Shown here: positions 1 through 8,543 of the stretch, piece by piece | Layout: each line of letters starts with the position of its first letter | Position numbering within the stretch: the first letter of the stretch is position 1 | Origin: Flavobacterium panacagri | GTDB lineage: Bacteria; Bacteroidota; Bacteroidia; Flavobacteriales; Flavobacteriaceae | DNA length: 64,000 bases | Direction of reading: 5' to 3' | Assembly (NCBI RefSeq): GCF_030378165.1 | Contig: NZ_CP119766.1 | Span: forward strand, 1,178,001-1,242,000 | Made by a program: the position numbers and the translations under genes | Notes under the pieces: generated by a model | Told to the model about the DNA's origin: nothing | Seen by the model: only the letters and a program-made list of their open reading frames with translations | Database searches by the model: none

Positions 1-787
1 AAATTCAAATCAGAATAAAATTCAAACTCAAAAAGAATTTTTTCAATTTCAACTTTTTTAGTTTTCAACATATATTAAATACAACAAAAAAGATTTTTAA
101 AAATTTAAAAAAATTTGGTTGTTATTATAGCTTGTTAATATGTCGAATAAATTTTTTTCTGAAGTCATTGAAATCTCGTTTTACTTATTTATTCTGAGTT
201 ATCAACATAGTTATTTTTAGTTAAATTGCTTATTTATAAGACTTTTTGTATTTTAATTAACAACGGTTGACAACCAAAAGTGAATTGATTTTGTAGATAA
301 GTTAACATGTTGATAGTTGTTGAAAATGGTATTTTTGATATTGATAACTTTTCCAAAAATTCCCGAAACTTTTCTTGCATATTTAATTCCGGTTTTGGAT
401 TAAGGTTTTTTTTGACACAACCAAAAAAAAGTTCTAATTTTCTTTTCGAACTTATTAACATTTTCTATTAACTTAAAGTTAATTGAATATCAAGCAATTA
501 CAAACTGCTATCAACACCTCAAAATTTTAACAAAAATTATGTTTATTATTTATTGATTATGAGATACTTATAGAGTTATTAAAATTGTTAATAACTGATA
601 AGGTTTTGATAGTAAGTTAGTTGTAAAATGAAGATTTTTACCTCGGATTATGCTAATGTACATGAATTTATATTGGAATGTTTATATAGTATTGAAAAAG
701 AAAAAAATTTGTGAAAATTAGTGTAATTCGTGGCGACCATTTATTAATTGAGTAAATTTGCATAACACAACTTAATAGTATAGAAAA
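1..787. other. Gene-free AT-rich region with DnaA-box-like 9-mers
   Basis: No convincing gene is visible. The strand-mixed 9-mers TTTTCAACA (62-70; 318-326 on minus), TTATCAACA (199-207), CTATCAACA (508-516; 308-316 on minus) and TTATCAATA (339-347 on minus) sit within about 450 bp, with looser TTATTAACA copies at 452-460 and 586-594 (minus). They are one or a few bases from the classical DnaA box TTATCCACA. The surroundings are very A+T rich, as an unwinding region would be. An origin, a DnaA-titrating site or an unrelated regulatory region are all possible. A 75-codon open frame on the minus strand (234-461) has no recognisable features. Confidence 0.4.
753..760 (+). promoter_or_regulatory. 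Promoter -7 element of rpiB
   Basis: TAAATTTG matches the Bacteroidota -7 consensus TAnnTTTG and lies 27 bp before the rpiB start. No clear -33 TTTG is seen at the expected distance. Confidence 0.5.
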
Positions 788-1219
788 ATGAAAATTTCGA
801 TAGGAAACGACCACGCAGGCCCAGAATATAAAAAAGCAATTGTTGCTATGCTTGAAGCAAAAGGTTATGAGGTAACGAATTACGGAACGGATACAGATGC
901 TTCTGTAGATTATCCTGATTTTGGACATCCGGTTGCCAATGATGTATCTGAAGGAAAAGCTGATTTTGGTATCGTAATCTGCGGAAGCGGTAATGGAATT
1001 GCAATGACTGTTAATAAACACCCGAAAGTGAGAGCTGGCTTATGCTGGACTAAAGAAATAGCTTATTTAACGCGTTTACACAACGATGCTAATATTGTGA
1101 GTATTCCGGCACGCTTTACCTCTATTCATCAGGCAGTTGAAATTGTTGAAACCTTCTTAGAAACTGCTTTTGAAGGCGGAAGACACCAAAACAGAGTGAA
1201 TAAGATTGCTTGTTCCTAA
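788..1219 (+). CDS. rpiB: Ribose-5-phosphate isomerase B
   Basis: The 143-residue protein interconverts ribose 5-phosphate and ribulose 5-phosphate in the non-oxidative pentose phosphate pathway, in the cytosol. The N-terminal GNDHAGPEYK block and the ICGSGNGIAM block, which carries the active-site cysteine, are hallmarks of the RpiB/LacAB family. The length is usual for the family. The ATG at 788 follows an A-rich stretch and a -7 element. A hairpin with a T run lies just downstream, so it is probably transcribed alone. An allose-phosphate isomerase variant cannot be excluded from sequence alone. Confidence 0.95.
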   Translation: MKISIGNDHAGPEYKKAIVAMLEAKGYEVTNYGTDTDASVDYPDFGHPVANDVSEGKADFGIVICGSGNGIAMTVNKHPKVRAGLCWTKEIAYLTRLHNDANIVSIPARFTSIHQAVEIVETFLETAFEGGRHQNRVNKIACS

Positions 1220-1264
1220 AAAGTCAAAAAAATCGGGTGCTTCGCACCAATAGCATAAAAACAC

Positions 1265-1298
1265 ACCGGGCGGATTTTTAAATTCATCCGGTTTTTTA
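1265..1298 (+). terminator. Intrinsic terminator after rpiB
   Basis: ACCGG and GGAT pair with ATCCGGT across a short AT loop, with a small bulge, and a T-rich run follows. A weaker GGTGC/GCACC hairpin lies at 1236-1248. Confidence 0.6.
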
Positions 1299-1362
1299 TT
1301 TTAAGTATTTGAAAATTAATGGTTTAAAAATATAGAATGCAGCTTATTAACAATGTTAATAT

Positions 1363-1632
1363 CTATATATTATGAGTTAATTTCAAATAAATCACCACTG
1401 TTTGTACTATAATAATATATAAGAATTTCATAATAAATGTAGTTTTACTTATTTTATGTCTGAAGAAAAACATACCCACTAATAAACCAATTGAACCACC
1501 AATAAAAGCGAGAATGAATAATACGCTTTCTGGTATTCTTTGGTTGTGTCTCCTAGCTTGAAATTTATCATAACCCGTAAGGAGAAATGTTAGGCTATTT
1601 ACAAATAAAAAATAGAGTAATAAAACTTTCAT
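1363..1632 (-). CDS. DUF1294 family small membrane protein
   Basis: The 89-residue protein has two or three hydrophobic segments. It carries the family blocks YDKFQARRHNQRIPES, then GGSIGLLVGM and FRHKISKTTF, which are typical of DUF1294 (arginine-rich loop, glycine helix, RHK motif). The function of the family is unknown; the protein should sit in the inner membrane. The gene faces rpiB and has its own -7 element, TATCTTTG on the minus strand at 1650-1657, just before the ATG. It shares no operon with its neighbours. Confidence 0.8.
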   Translation of the reverse strand: MKVLLLYFLFVNSLTFLLTGYDKFQARRHNQRIPESVLFILAFIGGSIGLLVGMFFFRHKISKTTFIMKFLYIIIVQTVVIYLKLTHNI

Positions 1633-1747
1633 GGGCTGGAAATTAAAAACAAAGATATTATTTTAGCAAAATTATTGATCTATGTACTTTGGTTTTTAAC
1701 AAGTAAAGTATATCATTTTAAAATTAAGAATTTATTTCATTAAATGT

Positions 1748-3871
1748 ATGACTAATATTCAATTCATTGCCAAATCTGTTCAGGCACCTGCTGTAAGTAT
1801 TCAAAATACAGTAAAATTATTAGAAGAAGATTGTACAATTCCGTTTATTTCGCGTTACCGAAAAGATGCAACGGGAAATCTTGATGAAACTGTAATTGAG
1901 CAGATTGCAAAACTTCAAAAAGATTACGATACGCTTATAAAGCGTAAAGAAGCGGTTCTAAAATCTATCGAAGAGCAAAAAGCACTTACACCTGATTTGA
2001 AGAAAAAAATAGAGGACAGCTTTGATTTGCAAGAGATTGAAGATTTCTATCTTCCATACAAAAAGAAGAAAAAAACAAAGGCAGATGTGGCGCGCGAATT
2101 TGGTTTAGAACCATTAGCAAAATTGATTATATCGGAAAGTGATGCTGATATCGATTTTATTTCGACGCAGTACATTAATGAAAATGTTATTAACGAAGAA
2201 GCCGCTATTCAAGGTGCAAGAGATATTGTGGCAGAATGGATTAACGAAAACATCTATGTTCGTAAACAGCTTCGTAGATTATATCAGCGAAAAGCGACCA
2301 TTACTACAAAAGTGGTTAAAAAGAAAGCGGAAGAAGAAGGAGCACAGAAATTCAATCAGTATTTTGATTGGGAAGAACCTTTGACAAAAGCGCCAGCACA
2401 CCGTTTATTGGCAATGCTTCGCGCAGAAAATGAAGGTTTTATAAAAATGAAAATTGATGTTGATATTGATGATGCTTACGATGTTATCGATGAAATTATC
2501 ATTAAAAAGCAAAATAATACAACAGCTCATTTGCAATTAGCAATTGAAGATAGTTATAAACGTTTGTTGAATCCCGCAATTGGAAACGAGACTTTACAAG
2601 AAGCAAAAGCAAAAGCAGATGCTAATTCGATTCAGGTTTTTGCTAACAATTTAGGACAGTTGTTATTGGCTCCGCCATTGGGAGAAAAACGAATTTTGGC
2701 AATCGATCCAGGATTTAGAAGCGGTTGTAAAGTAGTTTGTCTGGACGAAAAAGGCGATTTATTATACAACGAAACCATTTATCCGCACGCGCCTCAAAAT
2801 GAGGAAACAATGGCAATCAAGAAAATCCGTTCGATGGTAAATGCCTATCAGATTGATGCGATTTCTATTGGAAACGGAACAGCTTCTCGTGAAACAGAAT
2901 TTTTCATCAAAAAAATCGCTTTTGATAAACCAATTCAAGTTTTTGTAGTTTCTGAAGCAGGAGCTTCAGTTTATTCAGCTTCAAAAATTGCAAGAGAAGA
3001 ATTTCCAAATTACGATGTAACGGTTCGTGGTTCAGTTTCTATTGGGCGACGACTTTCAGATCCTTTGGCCGAATTGGTAAAAATTGACCCAAAAGCAATT
3101 GGAGTAGGACAGTACCAACATGATGTTGACCAAACGAAACTTAAAGAAGAATTGGACAGTACCGTAATTCGCTGCGTAAACTCGGTTGGAATCAATATCA
3201 ACACAGCAAGTAAACATTTGCTGAGTTATGTGAGTGGAATAGGAGAGAAGCTGGCGGAAAACATTGTACAATATCGTTCTGAAAACGGCCCTTTTGAAGA
3301 TAGAAAACAGCTGAAAAAAGTGCCTCGTTTAGGAGACAAAGCGTATCAGCAGGGCGTAGCATTTATTAGAATTACTAATGCTAAGAATCCGCTGGATAAT
3401 TCGGCCGTGCATCCAGAAGCTTATCCAGTTGTGGAAAAGATGGCGAAGGATTTGAATATTTCCCTAAATGAGTTAATTGCAAATAAAGAGAAAACAGCGC
3501 TTATTAAGCCTGAAAAGTATGTAACACCTGAAATTGGTTTATTGACGCTGAAAGATATCATAAAAGAGCTTGAAAAGCCTGGATTAGATCCAAGAAAGTC
3601 GGCTAAGGTTTTTGAATTTGATGCGAATGTAAAATCAATCAAAGATTTGAAAACGGGAATGATATTACCAGGAATTGTGAATAACATTACCAACTTTGGC
3701 TGTTTTGTTGACATCGGAATCAAAGAAAGCGGTTTGGTTCATATTTCGCAGTTAAAAGCTGGGTTTGTAAGCGATGTAAATGAGGTGGTAAAATTGCATC
3801 AGCATGTTGATGTGAAAGTTACTGAAGTTGATGAGGATAGAAAGAGAATACAGTTGACGATGATACTTTAA
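1748..3871 (+). CDS. tex: Tex-type RNA-binding transcription accessory protein
   Basis: The 707-residue protein has the Tex architecture. A helical N-terminal region comes first, then a YqgF/RNase H-like fold starting near residue 315 (LAIDPGFRSGCKVVCLD). Helix-hairpin-helix segments lie near 480-510 (SGIGEKLAENIVQYR), and a C-terminal S1 domain spans about 636-705 (NFGCFVDIGIKESGLVHIS). Tex binds nucleic acid and influences transcription or RNA turnover, but its exact role in Bacteroidota is unsettled. It is a single gene closed by a strong bidirectional terminator. The length is slightly below the roughly 770 residues of proteobacterial Tex, with no domain missing. Confidence 0.93.
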   Translation: MTNIQFIAKSVQAPAVSIQNTVKLLEEDCTIPFISRYRKDATGNLDETVIEQIAKLQKDYDTLIKRKEAVLKSIEEQKALTPDLKKKIEDSFDLQEIEDFYLPYKKKKKTKADVAREFGLEPLAKLIISESDADIDFISTQYINENVINEEAAIQGARDIVAEWINENIYVRKQLRRLYQRKATITTKVVKKKAEEEGAQKFNQYFDWEEPLTKAPAHRLLAMLRAENEGFIKMKIDVDIDDAYDVIDEIIIKKQNNTTAHLQLAIEDSYKRLLNPAIGNETLQEAKAKADANSIQVFANNLGQLLLAPPLGEKRILAIDPGFRSGCKVVCLDEKGDLLYNETIYPHAPQNEETMAIKKIRSMVNAYQIDAISIGNGTASRETEFFIKKIAFDKPIQVFVVSEAGASVYSASKIAREEFPNYDVTVRGSVSIGRRLSDPLAELVKIDPKAIGVGQYQHDVDQTKLKEELDSTVIRCVNSVGININTASKHLLSYVSGIGEKLAENIVQYRSENGPFEDRKQLKKVPRLGDKAYQQGVAFIRITNAKNPLDNSAVHPEAYPVVEKMAKDLNISLNELIANKEKTALIKPEKYVTPEIGLLTLKDIIKELEKPGLDPRKSAKVFEFDANVKSIKDLKTGMILPGIVNNITNFGCFVDIGIKESGLVHISQLKAGFVSDVNEVVKLHQHVDVKVTEVDEDRKRIQLTMIL

Positions 3872-3897
3872 AATAAATTCCAAAACTGGAATTATAA

Positions 3898-3937
3898 AAA
3901 AACTCCCAAATTATAAATTATAATTTGGGAGTTTTTA
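3898..3937. terminator. Bidirectional terminator between tex and the GH8 gene
   Basis: The arms at 3901-3916 and 3918-3933 are perfectly complementary around one central base, with an A run on the left and a T run on the right. It serves both convergent genes. Confidence 0.9.
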
Positions 3938-3946
3938 TGTTTAAGA

Positions 3947-5344
3947 TTATTTCAAAATCACTTTTTTAGTAACACTTTTAAAATCATCATTGGATATTTT
4001 TACGAAATAAACGCCAGAGGCTTGATTGGTCAGATTAATTTCGGTGTTTTCAGAGATTGTTTTTTGTTGATGAATAACACTTCCAGAAGGAGAAATTACT
4101 GAAATAGTCGATTGCTGAGGCGCACTAATTGTGATTCGATCAGCGCTCGGATTTGGGAAAAGCGTAACAGTAGATTTTTCAATATCAAAATTTTCATTGG
4201 ACAAATTAGCAGTTGAAGGCAGATAAAAATTACCAGTTAATAAAAAGGAGTATAAAGTTTTTAGAGTATGATTAAAATAGCTGTTTGGCTCGTTGAGGTT
4301 TTTTAAATCGGTGTAAGAAGCATCTAAATGCGATTGATTTTCACCCGCCATTGCAGCACAAGCAAATGCGCCGACAAAAGTAGCGTTGTGCCATTGTCCG
4401 CTTACAGTTCCGTTTTGGTTGTAACCATCCTTAATGTTGGTAGTTCCGCCAAGATTAATACGAACAAAATCGGATGATTTTTTAGCATACGTTTTGGCTT
4501 CGGCAGTTCCGTACCAAACATAATCCACAGCAATTCGCCAAGGAGTTCTGGCTGCATCGTAAGTGTACAATTTTCCTGCATTGGCATAACCTCCAGCTTG
4601 AGAAGAATACGCTCCAGAAGCTTCACACCAATCCGATACTAGTCCGCCAACAGCATTATTTTGTGCCAAATTGTTATTGATAACTGTATAAGCTTTACTA
4701 GCTACTTGATTCCAAAAGGCTGTATCGTTTGTAAAAGCTCCGAAGGCACGGTAATAAGCAGGAGAGAAGTAGGATATGTTTGTAATTGAACTTCCGCCGA
4801 ATTGATCGCCGGGCTTCAAAACATAAGTATTGGCTTCAACTTCATAATTTTTAATAGCAGAAATTAAAGCCGTTGCATCACTTTTGTAATTGATAGTTCC
4901 AGTACTTTTCCATTGATAATCGGCAACAATAAGAGCGAAAGCTGCATCTAGTTCGGCATCCGTTGCTCCGTTATAACCAATGGTTGCAGAACATCCGCTG
5001 ATTTTCCAGTTCATTACTTTATTGCCGTTTACATTGTCTTTGTAATACAACCAGAAACCATCAAACAACGTTTTATCTGCCATATAAGCAGAAAGGAGCA
5101 TTCCGTAAGCAATACCTTCAGAAACGGTCTCAGAAGAGTTGTCAAATTTCACACGATAACGTCCGTTAGAACAGGGTTCGACAAAATTAGTTTTCCAGGT
5201 TTCATAATTGCTTTGAGCATCTTGACTACTTCTGGGGGTAGCCATAAGTCCGTTTCCGTGCACCTTATTGGCAGGAAAAGGCTGTGTTTGCGATTGACTT
5301 TCTAAAGCAAGAAGAAAGACGATCACGAAAAATAGGTTTTTCAT
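3947..5344 (-). CDS. T9SS-secreted glycoside hydrolase family 8
   Basis: The 465-residue protein starts with a signal peptide (hydrophobic residues 4-15). The catalytic domain has the GH8 blocks SEGIAYGMLLS, with the likely acid Glu76, then GATDAELDAAFAL with Asp129, and YDAARTPWRIAVDY. GH8 enzymes cleave beta-1,4 glucans, chitosan or xylans; the substrate cannot be told here. The last 70 or so residues (FPNPSADRITIS to the end in VTKKVILK) are a type A T9SS sorting tail, so export goes through Sec and then the type IX system. The gene faces tex and lies downstream of tatA, whose terminator separates the two. Confidence 0.9.
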   Translation of the reverse strand: MKNLFFVIVFLLALESQSQTQPFPANKVHGNGLMATPRSSQDAQSNYETWKTNFVEPCSNGRYRVKFDNSSETVSEGIAYGMLLSAYMADKTLFDGFWLYYKDNVNGNKVMNWKISGCSATIGYNGATDAELDAAFALIVADYQWKSTGTINYKSDATALISAIKNYEVEANTYVLKPGDQFGGSSITNISYFSPAYYRAFGAFTNDTAFWNQVASKAYTVINNNLAQNNAVGGLVSDWCEASGAYSSQAGGYANAGKLYTYDAARTPWRIAVDYVWYGTAEAKTYAKKSSDFVRINLGGTTNIKDGYNQNGTVSGQWHNATFVGAFACAAMAGENQSHLDASYTDLKNLNEPNSYFNHTLKTLYSFLLTGNFYLPSTANLSNENFDIEKSTVTLFPNPSADRITISAPQQSTISVISPSGSVIHQQKTISENTEINLTNQASGVYFVKISNDDFKSVTKKVILK

Positions 5345-5387
5345 ATCTTAAAAAATTTAGGGTGCCTAAAAGTAAGATTTTTTAGAT

Positions 5388-5426
5388 ATAAAAAAAATCC
5401 CAAACTACAATTTGTAGTTTGGGATT
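5388..5426 (-). terminator. Terminator of tatA
   Basis: A perfect 15-bp inverted repeat with a one-base centre (5396-5426) is followed, on the minus strand, by a T run (the A run at 5388-5397). It lies between tatA and the GH8 gene. Confidence 0.85.
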
Positions 5427-5445
5427 GTTAATAAGTTCGAATTTC

Positions 5446-5625
5446 TTATTTAGTTTCTTCCTCTTGTTTTTTAGAAGCAGCAGGTTGATCGTCTTTAGCA
5501 GCGTTTTTAAATTCCTTAATTCCGCTTCCTAAACCTTTCATTAATTCTGGAATTTTTTTACCTCCAAAAAGTAATATCACAATACCTACGATAACAAGGA
5601 TTTCTGTAAGACCTAATCTTCCCAT
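5446..5625 (-). CDS. tatA: TatA/E-type twin-arginine translocase subunit
   Basis: The 59-residue protein begins [20 protein letters not shown] and continues [20 protein letters not shown]. This is the TatA layout: a short membrane helix, the FGGKKIPEL hinge, then an amphipathic helix and a charged tail rich in Lys, Gln and Glu. It would form the pore of the Tat pathway for folded proteins. tatC is not in the window. A -7 element, TACCTTTG on the minus strand (5675-5682), precedes the ATG. The gene is easily missed because of its size. Confidence 0.93.
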   Translation of the reverse strand: MGRLGLTEILVIVGIVILLFGGKKIPELMKGLGSGIKEFKNAAKDDQPAASKKQEEETK

Positions 5626-5792
5626 GACTATTATATTTAATGCCGAAGCAAATTGTTTTTCTTAGATTATTCCGCAAAGGTATATAGAAATATACGAAAT
5701 AAAAGTATTTTTAGTTTAAAATATTTGTGTCAGACCACGTTAAATATTTTATAAAATCCTGAATTTAGCCCATTCATAAAATAATCCCGAGC

Positions 5793-5821
5793 TTTAGCAA
5801 TACGATAAATTGTTATATTTG
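5793..5821 (+). promoter_or_regulatory. Promoter of the M23-anchor and GH3 genes
   Basis: TTTAG at 5793-5797 and TATATTTG at 5814-5821 are separated by 16 bp. The -7 element is perfect and lies 19 bp before the ATG at 5840. Confidence 0.6.
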
Positions 5822-5839
5822 CTCTAATTAAAAGAGTTT

Positions 5840-6343
5840 ATGTCAAAGAAAAAAAAGAGTTTCAGAAGAAAATTATTCACCAAAAACAGATTAGTAATTT
5901 TGAATGAAGATACTTTTGAAGAACTATTTTCTTTCAAACTCAATTTAATGAATGTCTTTGTAACGTTTACTTTAGGAGGCATTTTTTTAATTCTCATTAC
6001 AACTTTTATAATCGCTTTTACGCCTCTTCGCGAGTTTATTCCGGGATATTCTTCAACAGAACTAAAAAGAAATGCAACCAAACTGGCCATAAAATCTGAT
6101 TCACTTGAAACAGCATTACGACAGAATGAAGCTTATATTAAAGGTGTTCAGAAAGTCTTAAAAGGAGAATTAGAATATTCAAAATTCAATAAAGATTCTA
6201 TTTTAGCTGAAACAGTCGAAAACCCCTCAGACGTAAATATGAAAGCTTCTGATGCTGAAATAAAATTAAGAGATGAGGTTGCAAAGACTGAAAAGGAACA
6301 GCAGACTAAATCTCAGGAAAAAAAGAAAAATGGCAAAAAATAA
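5840..6343 (+). CDS. Membrane anchor related to M23 peptidases, without the peptidase domain
   Basis: The 167-residue protein has a very basic N-terminus, one membrane helix near residues 35-60 (FVTFTLGGIFLILITTF), then IAFTPLREFIPGYSS and a helical charged tail ending in Lys/Glu/Gln repeats. From memory, this N-terminal block is the same as in longer Flavobacteriaceae M23 (LytM) peptidases of about 290 residues. Here no LytM domain follows and the frame ends normally, with no visible remnant. The next gene follows directly, which suggests an operon. The role is unknown; scaffolding of envelope proteins is a guess. Confidence 0.6.
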   Translation: MSKKKKSFRRKLFTKNRLVILNEDTFEELFSFKLNLMNVFVTFTLGGIFLILITTFIIAFTPLREFIPGYSSTELKRNATKLAIKSDSLETALRQNEAYIKGVQKVLKGELEYSKFNKDSILAETVENPSDVNMKASDAEIKLRDEVAKTEKEQQTKSQEKKKNGKK

Positions 6344-6353
6344 TACCATAAAA

Positions 6354-7838
6354 ATGTCAATTAAAGCCGTAGCAGCAAAATTATTTGCAACTAAGATATA
6401 TTCCGAAACTCAAACTTGGGCTAAAAAACCAGTCGAAACGCAACAAAAAGTCTTTAATAACCTCATAAAAAACGCCAAGGCAACCAGTTTTGGCAAAGAC
6501 CATCATTTTAATCAAATACAAACAATTGAAGATTTTCAAAAAAACGTTCCAGTACGAGATTATGAAGATTTAAAACCTTATGTTGATAAGGTTGTAAAAG
6601 GAGAAGAAAATGTTCTCTGGAAAGGAAAACCATTGTATTTTGCTAAAACTTCTGGAACAACTTCCGGCGCAAAGTTTATTCCGCTGACCAAAGAATCAAT
6701 GCCGTTTCACATTACTGCAGCAAGAAACGCTATTTTACATTACGTTCATGAAACAGGAAATGCAGATTTTGTAGATGGAAAGATGATTTTCCTTCAGGGA
6801 AGTCCAATCTTAACGGAAAAATACGGAATTAAATTTGGAAGACTTTCTGGAATTGTGGCGCATTTTGTACCAAAATATCTTCAGAAAAACAGAATGCCTT
6901 CGTGGGAAACCAACTGTATTGAAGACTGGGAAACTAAAGTTGATGCGATTGTAGATGAAACTATAGTAGAAGATATGTCTATTATTTCAGGAATTCCGTC
7001 CTGGGTACAGATGTATTTTGAACGTTTGCAGCAAAAAAGCGGTGGAAAAAAAATAGGAGAGATTTTCAAAAATTTTAATCTCTTTATTTATGGAGGTGTG
7101 AATTATGAGCCTTATCGAGCCAAATTCGAAAACATGATTGGCAGAAAAGTAGACAGCATTGAATTGTTTCCAGCTTCTGAAGGCTTCTTTGCTTATCAGG
7201 ATTCGCAGAAAGAAAAGGGAATGCTATTGTTATTGAATTCGGGTATTTTCTACGAGTTTATTAAAGCAGATGAATTCTTTAACGAAAATCCAAAAGCGCT
7301 GACAATCGGCGAAGTGGAAATAGGCGTAAACTACGTTTTAATTATTTCTACAAATGCAGGACTTTGGCGTTATAATATTGGCGATACTGTTCAGTTTACT
7401 TCTTTGGCTCCATATCGTGTTATAGTCTCTGGACGTATCAAACATTATATTTCGGCTTTCGGAGAACATGTTATTGCCAATGAAGTGGAGAATGCGATGA
7501 AAGAAGCAGTAGCCTCAACCAATATTGTAATCAATGAATTTACAGTTGCACCTCAGATCAATCCATCAAACGGACTTCCATATCACGAATGGCTGGTTGA
7601 ATTTGAGAAGGAACCTGAAAACATGGAGATTTTCGCTGAAACTATTGACAATTCAATGCGTAAGCAAAACATTTATTACGATGATTTGATTACCGGAAAT
7701 GTTTTAAGAAAAGTGGTTGTAACCAAAGTTTCTAAAAATGGATTTCAGGATTATATGAAATCGCAGGGAAAATTGGGCGGACAAAATAAGATTCCGAGAC
7801 TATCAAATAATAGAGATATTGCGGATAATTTAAGATAG
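6354..7838 (+). CDS. GH3-type acyl-adenylating enzyme (auxin-responsive GH3 family)
   Basis: The 494-residue protein belongs to the ANL-related GH3 family. It has the ATP-binding motif AKTSGTTSGAKFIPL, the block FPASEGFFAYQDS, and LWRYNIGDTVQF before the mobile C-terminal part. Plant members join amino acids to acyl groups; the bacterial substrate is unknown. The start MSIKAVAAKLFATKIY at 6354 gives a 10-bp gap after the upstream stop. An in-frame ATG at 6330 would overlap the upstream gene by 14 bp, and a further ATG at 6273 is unlikely. It is probably co-transcribed with the membrane-anchor gene before it. Confidence 0.85.
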   Translation: MSIKAVAAKLFATKIYSETQTWAKKPVETQQKVFNNLIKNAKATSFGKDHHFNQIQTIEDFQKNVPVRDYEDLKPYVDKVVKGEENVLWKGKPLYFAKTSGTTSGAKFIPLTKESMPFHITAARNAILHYVHETGNADFVDGKMIFLQGSPILTEKYGIKFGRLSGIVAHFVPKYLQKNRMPSWETNCIEDWETKVDAIVDETIVEDMSIISGIPSWVQMYFERLQQKSGGKKIGEIFKNFNLFIYGGVNYEPYRAKFENMIGRKVDSIELFPASEGFFAYQDSQKEKGMLLLLNSGIFYEFIKADEFFNENPKALTIGEVEIGVNYVLIISTNAGLWRYNIGDTVQFTSLAPYRVIVSGRIKHYISAFGEHVIANEVENAMKEAVASTNIVINEFTVAPQINPSNGLPYHEWLVEFEKEPENMEIFAETIDNSMRKQNIYYDDLITGNVLRKVVVTKVSKNGFQDYMKSQGKLGGQNKIPRLSNNRDIADNLR

Positions 7839-7884
7839 AAATTATCTAACAAGTTGATATTAAATAAACTTTAAATTTAAAGTG

Positions 7885-7919
7885 TTTTTTTGAAAACATA
7901 CCAAGAATTGGTATATTTG
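7885..7919 (+). promoter_or_regulatory. parDE promoter with overlapping palindromic operator
   Basis: TTTTTTTG (-33) ends at 7892 and TATATTTG (-7) lies at 7912-7919, with 19 bp between. A perfect inverted repeat, ATACCAA-GAA-TTGGTAT (7898-7914), fills the spacer and runs into the -7 element. That is where an autorepressor such as ParD would bind. Confidence 0.75.
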
Positions 7920-7936
7920 ATAAAAAATGAGTAATC

Positions 7937-8191
7937 ATGGCAAAGAATACATCAATATTGTTAGGAGATTATTTTGATAATTTTATTAATTCACAAGTAA
8001 AAACAGGTCGATTTACATCTGCAAGTGAGGTAATTCGGGCTGCATTGAGAATGTTTGAAGAAGAACAAACCAAAAGTGAAGAACTAATAAAAGAATTAAA
8101 AAAAGGAGAAAAATCAGGATTTGTAAAAGATTTTGATCGTGAATCTTTTATAAAAAACCTTCACGAAAAACATATTAAAAATGAATTATAA
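7937..8191 (+). CDS. parD: ParD-type antitoxin
   Basis: The 84-residue protein begins with a ribbon-helix-helix DNA-binding region (SILLGDYFDNFINSQV, then GRFTSASEVIRAALRMFEEE), typical of the ParD/CC2985 family. The charged C-terminus should wrap and inhibit the toxin. It overlaps parE by 11 bp, the usual arrangement that couples translation. The operator between -33 and -7 suggests repression by ParD alone or by the ParDE complex. Partner and order are both as expected, so confidence is high. Confidence 0.88.
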   Translation: MAKNTSILLGDYFDNFINSQVKTGRFTSASEVIRAALRMFEEEQTKSEELIKELKKGEKSGFVKDFDRESFIKNLHEKHIKNEL

Positions 8192-8477
8192 GATTAGTAT
8201 AGAAGCATCTTATGATTTAGAAAAAATTTGGCTTTATACTTTTGATACTTGGTCTGCCGAACAAGCAGACAGGTATTTAAAATTGATATTGGATGAAATA
8301 GAATACTTGTGTTTAAAACCTAATTCAGGAAAAGATTTCAGCCATATCAGAAAAGGTTATTTTAGAACTAAAGTAAAGTCACATTTAATATTTTATAAAA
8401 TAAACATCAAACAAAACGAAATAGAGATTATTAGAGTTTTGCACCAAATGATGGATATTGAAAACCACCTTAAATAA
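8181..8477 (+). CDS. parE: ParE-type toxin
   Basis: The 98-residue protein of the RelE/ParE fold starts YKISIEASYDLEKIWLYT and has the conserved segments GKDFSHIRKGYFRTKVKSH and IEIIRVLHQMMDIENHL. Characterised ParE proteins poison DNA gyrase; RelE-type members cleave mRNA. Context with ParD favours the gyrase type, but the target is not proven here. The frame is full length and looks intact. A weak hairpin (TTATC/GATAA at 8492-8505) follows the gene. Confidence 0.87.
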   Translation: MNYKISIEASYDLEKIWLYTFDTWSAEQADRYLKLILDEIEYLCLKPNSGKDFSHIRKGYFRTKVKSHLIFYKINIKQNEIEIIRVLHQMMDIENHLK

Positions 8478-8543
8478 TAGATTATAAAAGAATTATCTTT
8501 TGATAAATTTTCCTAAAACGAAGATTTTAAAATAAAAAATTAC

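Noticed and set aside
234..461. Open frame of 75 codons on the minus strand
   Set aside because: It lies in AT-rich non-coding DNA that holds DnaA-like boxes, with no known motif, and its codon pattern is unlike the neighbours.
5161..5190. GGTTCGA segment as a tRNA T-arm
   Set aside because: It lies in the GH8 coding region, with no matching acceptor or anticodon arms.
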